Source of the DNA: Paramacrobiotus metropolitanus
Lineage: Eukaryota; Tardigrada; Eutardigrada; Parachela; Macrobiotidae
NCBI RefSeq assembly: GCF_019649055.1
Contig: NW_026570239.1
Location: forward strand, 744,001-808,000
Length of the DNA stretch: 64,000 bases
Direction of reading: 5' to 3'
Both the position numbers and the translations under genes were made by a program. Positions 60,436-64,000 of this stretch are shown here, one piece after another. Under the pieces are notes generated by a model, which was given only the letters and a program-made list of their open reading frames with translations, was not told the DNA's origin and made no database searches. Numbering within the stretch: the first letter of the stretch is position 1; every line of letters starts with the position of its first letter.

Positions 60436-60918
60436 ATGGCTTCAGAAAGTGATTTGACACCCACGTTTACTGAGCTGCGAAATGATTATCAAGATTATAC
60501 TTTAATTTACAATTTAAACATGCAGAATAACGATAAGCGCGTCGCATCATTTTTTGGCCATTTTTCGAGTTTTCCTGGTCTGAAACCAGCAGAGTTAGCG
60601 GCAGCAGGTTTTTATTGTGTGGGTATGGGGCGTATCTACTGTTATGCCTGCGGTCTGGGTTTGGAAGACTTACTTCCCTTTGAGGACATCAATGTTCACC
60701 ATGCACTTAATCGTCCACTTTGCGATCATTTGCGTACAGTTGTTGACACACAGTTCATCAACGAAGTATTGGAAGCAGCAGATTCTTGCAGTGAATGGAC
60801 ACTTAAACGCTGGAATCGTAAAGTCTTCAGTTTTGGCGGGTATTGCCGTTGTAACATGGAGGAAGGGCCAACGGGTGACGTTATCGATGGTCCGTGTTTT
60901 ATGCATCCTCCTCGCTAA
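60436..60918 (+). CDS. BIR-domain (IAP-like) protein, 160 residues
   Basis: ATG at 60436; an in-frame extension upstream has no ATG. Residues about 37-105 form a BIR domain: an arginine-led start (RVASFFGHFSSFP), AGFYCVG, the zinc ligands CYAC, and a His then Cys in HALNRPLC. The C-terminal third is not recognised and contains a second Cys cluster (GYCRCNM). No RING is present. BIR proteins of viruses and hosts usually restrain apoptosis by binding caspases or related factors; here that is inferred from the fold only. It sits in the virus-like cassette with its own promoter-like motif. Confidence 0.85.
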   Translation: MASESDLTPTFTELRNDYQDYTLIYNLNMQNNDKRVASFFGHFSSFPGLKPAELAAAGFYCVGMGRIYCYACGLGLEDLLPFEDINVHHALNRPLCDHLRTVVDTQFINEVLEAADSCSEWTLKRWNRKVFSFGGYCRCNMEEGPTGDVIDGPCFMHPPR

Positions 60919-60934
60919 CGAGTTGACATCGTAT

Positions 60935-60965
60935 GGTCAGAAGTCTACCAGAAAATGTATGTTGT
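60935..60965 (+). promoter_or_regulatory. Promoter-like motif 3
   Basis: GGTCAGAAGTCTACCAG followed by AAAATGTATG, 105 bases before the ATG at 61040. It lacks the ACA of the first half but keeps CAGAAGTCTAC. Confidence 0.55.
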
Positions 60966-61039
60966 AGACGTTAAGGAAGCTCACTTTCGTTTGTAAAGCT
61001 ATGATCATTGCTAGATATTAACTTAATCAACACCAGAAA

Positions 61040-61480
61040 ATGGATAATTTTCCTCAATTAGAATTCGTTTCGCAGGCGGGTACGGTTAAATGTTACAGAG
61101 TCACTAAAGTCTGTTTTGTATGGTTTGATACAGATGCAAAGACCGCCCTTTTTGCACGCTGCACCTCACCAACTCCGGAAGCTTACTCTGAGGCGGTGAA
61201 TCGCGGTTTCGTTTTGGATTTACCAGCCATCAATAATCTCCTCATCTTGCTTAACAATGGAGAAATCCGCAAATTACTCGATAAAGCCTCCGTAGAAGAC
61301 CGAAATACGCATACGGTAATCCGAAACGCCAAAGATGATGTCATTGATGTGAAGCTGGCATACCACTGCATGTTTGGTCGAATGGTTTCATTTAACCACG
61401 AAGGCCGCTCAGTAACTTTTGCATATCGGAATTTTCGGAGCGTGTGCAACCTTCTCTCTCAGTTGATTTCAAATAATTAG
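61040..61480 (+). CDS. Unknown small protein B, 146 residues, paralogue of the protein at 59574
   Basis: Single exon from ATG 61040. It has the same two-half plan as protein A: VCFVWFDTDAKTALFARC then a helix-like LDLPAINNLLILLNNG, and FGRMVSFNHEGRSVTFAY then RNFRSVCNLLSQLI. Between the halves both proteins have a KLLDKA/DLLDTA helix, a run of N/D/R/T, and a short strand. They look like products of an old duplication around the BIR gene. Possible PC4-like fold, weakly supported. Not found elsewhere in the window. Confidence 0.65.
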   Translation: MDNFPQLEFVSQAGTVKCYRVTKVCFVWFDTDAKTALFARCTSPTPEAYSEAVNRGFVLDLPAINNLLILLNNGEIRKLLDKASVEDRNTHTVIRNAKDDVIDVKLAYHCMFGRMVSFNHEGRSVTFAYRNFRSVCNLLSQLISNN

Positions 61481-61605
61481 TTCTTCTATTCCGTTAGCAT
61501 GAAAGCAGTAAAAATACCCCTTTTTCTCTCACTGTCAGGTAATATACAACTAAGTAGATTTGTACAGCAGCATCTAGTATAGACAAATAGAAAAGCCAAA
61601 AAAAA

Positions 61606-61680
61606 AGAGGGCGTTGCCCCAAATCTGCATTTCTCTTAGCTTGTCTACGGCCAGGCTGAAAGCACTGCGGTTTTGGGATA
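61606..61680 (+). promoter_or_regulatory. Intergenic block, copy 2, with hairpin
   Basis: After an A-run comes GAGGGCGTTGCCCCAAATCTG, with GGGC-GTT-GCCC able to form a small hairpin, then TAGCTTGTCTACGGCCAGG. The same block recurs at 63339. It could end transcription of the upstream gene or regulate the next one. Confidence 0.55.
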
Positions 61681-61740
61681 CACTCATTGGCTGTTGGGTG
61701 AAATGTTTACGCCTTTTGTCTGGACAGTGGTCAATTTGCA

Positions 61741-61770
61741 GTGACAGAAGTCCTTAAGAAAAATACTGCT
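61741..61770 (+). promoter_or_regulatory. Promoter-like motif 4
   Basis: GTGACAGAAGTCCTTAAG followed by AAAAATACTG, 115 bases before the ATG of the TBP-like gene at 61856. The core GTGACAGAAGTC is exact; the rest is weaker. Confidence 0.55.
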
Positions 61771-61855
61771 AAAAGTACATGTAGCTTCGCGAAACCGAAC
61801 CTATCTTTTAGTTTCAACTTTTCCTGTTTCAAAGTTTTGAATATCTTTTGCTAAA

Positions 61856-63160
61856 ATGATTCACCACATTATTACTGTCCTAACGTTCGACTGCCAGTTT
61901 GATTTGAGACATATTGCTCGATCAACAGCTTCTCGTCCTGTTAAAGATTTCAATGCAGTTATTCTTACATCCAAAGACGGAAGTTACATTCAGGTTTTTA
62001 GATCTGGAAAAGCGATCATTAACGGTGGATCAAATGAACTGGAAGTGCGTAATCTTGTCAAACGTTATCGGGCACGTTTAACGCATTTGGGTTACTCTGC
62101 TAACATCTTGGATAAGAAGACCGCAAATATTATGGCTACACATCAGCAAGAATTTCCGATAAATCTGTTTAAGTTTGCATCCGCAAACAAACTATGGTAT
62201 GAACCGGAGCGAATTGATAATGTTCAATTGCGTTACGATGATCTTGGAACCACAGTGAAAGTTTTCAGTACCGGCAAATGTGTGATCATGGGCGCCAAGA
62301 CCGAAAAAGCTGTGGAAGAATGCATTGCCCGTCTCAAGGCTACATTACCAGCGCATCCGCCTCCTCCTGGAGCTGAAATGCCTCCACCACCACCACGTAG
62401 AAATCGGAAATCGTTGAACACGCATGAATGGGAGAAGTGGTTTGTTGATTTCGATAAGGAGATTTTAGAATCTGAACCGGTCGAAACAACTAAGGCAGTC
62501 AATCATGCCAAAGCAAAGACAGGGAAACGTAAGAGACAAGCATCAGAACCAGATAGCTCGAGACCGGTTAAGCAGAAGACGGCACCTCCAAGCGCACAAA
62601 GTACAACTCAACCAGACCGAACGGATTTAAAGCCAACCGAAACTGAGCCATCCCAACTAATAAAAGTGGAAGACAACAGTGATTTGGATAAATGGATTAC
62701 AATTTTAGACGATGAAATTTCGTCTGCGAAAGACTGCTTAAACGAACCGGGTAAGACTGAGGTGAATACCACCACTGAAGATTACCTGGCGTGGGTGGAC
62801 GAAATTGTTCTTAGCCCAATGTGTACTGCAAAAGATGAGGATTTATTTGATTGGTTTGAAAGAGTCCAGGACACTGTAGCCGATACCAAAGAAACGCCGC
62901 AGACAGACGACCCTCTTGCCTGGGTAGACCAAATCGTTCTAAGCCCGCCCTGCGTTGGTGAAAGTGAAGACTTATTTGAATGGTTTGAAAAGGTCCAAGA
63001 CACTGCAGCTGCTACGAAGGAGGAGCTGCAAACAGACGATTCTCTTAGTTCTGTGGACCAAATCGTTCAGAGTCCGGCTTGCACAGACAACATGGAAATG
63101 GATTTGTTTGATTGGTTTGATAAAACTCCTACATTTTTAGAATTATACTGTCATTTTTAG
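61856..63160 (+). CDS. TBP-like protein with acidic/aromatic repeat tail, 434 residues
   Basis: Residues about 10-165 form a two-repeat TATA-binding-protein core. Repeat 1 has CQFDLRHIARS, KDFNAVIL and FRSGKAIINGGSNE; repeat 2 has PINLFKFA, WYEPERIDNV and FSTGKCVIMGAKTEKA, matching the FxSGKxxxTGAK signature of cellular TBP in both halves. Of the four DNA-kinking phenylalanines of TBP, three positions keep Phe (F32, F48, F137) and one is Ile (I120). A proline-rich linker (about 166-182) and a basic patch (GKRKRQ) follow. The C-terminus has three repeats of 43 residues (WVDEIVLSP to DLFDWFE), rich in acid and aromatic residues like activation domains. Predicted role: promoter recognition for the element's own genes (inference). 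Confidence 0.85.
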   Translation: MIHHIITVLTFDCQFDLRHIARSTASRPVKDFNAVILTSKDGSYIQVFRSGKAIINGGSNELEVRNLVKRYRARLTHLGYSANILDKKTANIMATHQQEFPINLFKFASANKLWYEPERIDNVQLRYDDLGTTVKVFSTGKCVIMGAKTEKAVEECIARLKATLPAHPPPPGAEMPPPPPRRNRKSLNTHEWEKWFVDFDKEILESEPVETTKAVNHAKAKTGKRKRQASEPDSSRPVKQKTAPPSAQSTTQPDRTDLKPTETEPSQLIKVEDNSDLDKWITILDDEISSAKDCLNEPGKTEVNTTTEDYLAWVDEIVLSPMCTAKDEDLFDWFERVQDTVADTKETPQTDDPLAWVDQIVLSPPCVGESEDLFEWFEKVQDTAAATKEELQTDDSLSSVDQIVQSPACTDNMEMDLFDWFDKTPTFLELYCHF

Positions 63161-63338
63161 ATCATTGGCGCCGTTGTTTTCGGAGATTTTCTTAACCGTT
63201 TTCAAGACATTAATTCTTCGTTCATTGTATAGCATTACCATGCAAACAGTTGTTAAAATTGTATTTTCTTTCTAGAAAATTTTGTACTTTCTTTGGGTTG
63301 GATTTATTAGATAAAAAACTCTAAAACTGTTCCAAAAA

Positions 63339-63415
63339 AAGAGGGCCATGCCCCAAAACTGTGGCGGGTTTAACTTGTCTTCGGCCAGGTTGAACTCGTT
63401 TCTGTTTTGGTCATT
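63339..63415 (+). promoter_or_regulatory. Intergenic block, copy 3, with hairpin
   Basis: GAGGGCCATGCCCCAAAACTG then TTAACTTGTCTTCGGCCAGG, nearly the same as the block at 61606. The three-base loop differs (CAT against GTT) while the GGGC/GCCC stem is kept. It lies between the TBP-like and ATPase genes. No clear copy of the GTGACAGAAGTC motif follows it; GCGAGGAAAACGTAATGAAT near 63427 may be a degenerate one. Confidence 0.55.
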
Positions 63416-63483
63416 TGCTCATTTAGCGAGGAAAACGTAATGAATATTTTCGAATAGTCGATAAAATAAACGGAAGCGAAGAA

Positions 63484-64000
63484 ATGGAACGTATCCGCTT
63501 TGATTTCAGATTTAAAACACCGTGTTCAGTTTACGTAAGTGGTCCAACCATGTCAGGGAAATCCATTTTAATAGTAGAACTATTGAAAACTCCAGAAAAA
63601 TACTTCTACCCGTGCCCCAAGCGCATTGTCTACGCATACGGAACGTGGCAAAATGAGTTCAAGGAATTCCCTCCATCAATAGAATTAGTTTCTGATTTTA
63701 ATAAACTTTTTGATGATGGATTTTTTGATTATAATAAACCAACCTTGCTAATCTTAGACGATTTAATGGAAGAATTATCAAGCAGTGTAAAAGCGTCAAC
63801 TCTTTTTACTCGTGATGTTCACCACAAGAATATAACCGCAATATTTACGTCTCAAAATCTTTTCAAACAAGGCAAAGCAATGCGCGATATAACACTGAAC
63901 GCTCAGTACTTAATTTTATTTAAATCTGTGCGAGATCTACAACAAATTCGTGTTTTGGCAAGACAACTCGGAATGAAGCACTTAGAAGAAGCATACCGAA
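63484..64000 (+). CDS. FtsK/HerA-type (A32-like) genome-packaging ATPase, partial
   Basis: Open from ATG 63484 to the window end, 172 codons. Walker A is SGPTMSGKS (residues about 21-29) and Walker B is PTLLILDDLMEE (about 87-98), followed by the sensor-like AIFTSQNLF. This is the pattern of the packaging ATPase shared by Polintons, adintoviruses and related large DNA viruses, which pumps the genome into the capsid. Together with the protein-primed polymerase it identifies the element. Integrase, protease and capsid genes, if present, must lie to the right of the window. Confidence 0.9.
   Translation, partial: MERIRFDFRFKTPCSVYVSGPTMSGKSILIVELLKTPEKYFYPCPKRIVYAYGTWQNEFKEFPPSIELVSDFNKLFDDGFFDYNKPTLLILDDLMEELSSSVKASTLFTRDVHHKNITAIFTSQNLFKQGKAMRDITLNAQYLILFKSVRDLQQIRVLARQLGMKHLEEAYR

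Noticed and set aside
1-64000. Excess of TACTCGTA/TACGAGTA words
   Set aside because: They recur, but by rough count not clearly beyond chance in 64 kb of AT-rich DNA.

Overview
The window is from an animal nuclear genome. Its genes have GT-AG introns, there is satellite DNA, and many DNA transposons are present. An invertebrate is most likely. The expanded multi-exon F-box family looks lineage-specific, and a tardigrade is only a guess. Small indels in homopolymers are common, especially at 12-17 kb, so some frameshifts below may be sequencing or assembly errors.

Region 1 (1-18.3 kb) is a tandem segmental duplication (1-8416 and 8417-18328). Each half holds a satellite array of long and short monomers, a block of inverted monomers, a unique stretch and a minus-strand F-box gene. 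In the first half that gene carries a hAT-type MITE with perfect ends and an 8-bp target duplication. In the second half the same site carries an excision scar. The halves may be true duplicates or two unmerged haplotypes.

Region 2 (18.3-42.3 kb) holds a family of related genes: an N-terminal domain marked by YQWNAVDV or FRWNAVDV, then an F-box exon, a CRWDLG domain and a short leucine-rich last exon. One member, at 24285-26637, is intact. The others are truncated, shifted or stopped. A related pair lies in an inverted duplication (21.4-23.9 and 38.0-40.2 kb), each copy broken at a different place. Small TA-flanked MITEs and a 2.1-kb fold-back element with 10-bp target duplications lie among them.

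Region 3 (42.3-53.8 kb) has a hAT transposon that landed at the splice donor of an F-box-family gene, a fold-back repeat, a LINE-derived fragment, a coiled-coil gene and a GC-rich 68-bp minisatellite.

Region 4 (53.8-64 kb, running off the right end) is the most interesting part: a Polinton/adintovirus-like element. It has a protein-primed family B DNA polymerase gene with five short introns, two related small unknown proteins, a BIR-domain protein, a TBP-like protein fused to an acidic/aromatic repeat tail, and the start of a packaging ATPase. Four of the genes after the polymerase have the motif GTGACAGAAGTCTAC about 105-190 bases before their ATG, followed by a TATA-like stretch. A GGGCnnnGCCC hairpin block recurs at gene junctions. 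This suggests a self-contained transcription system with its own TBP; that is inference.
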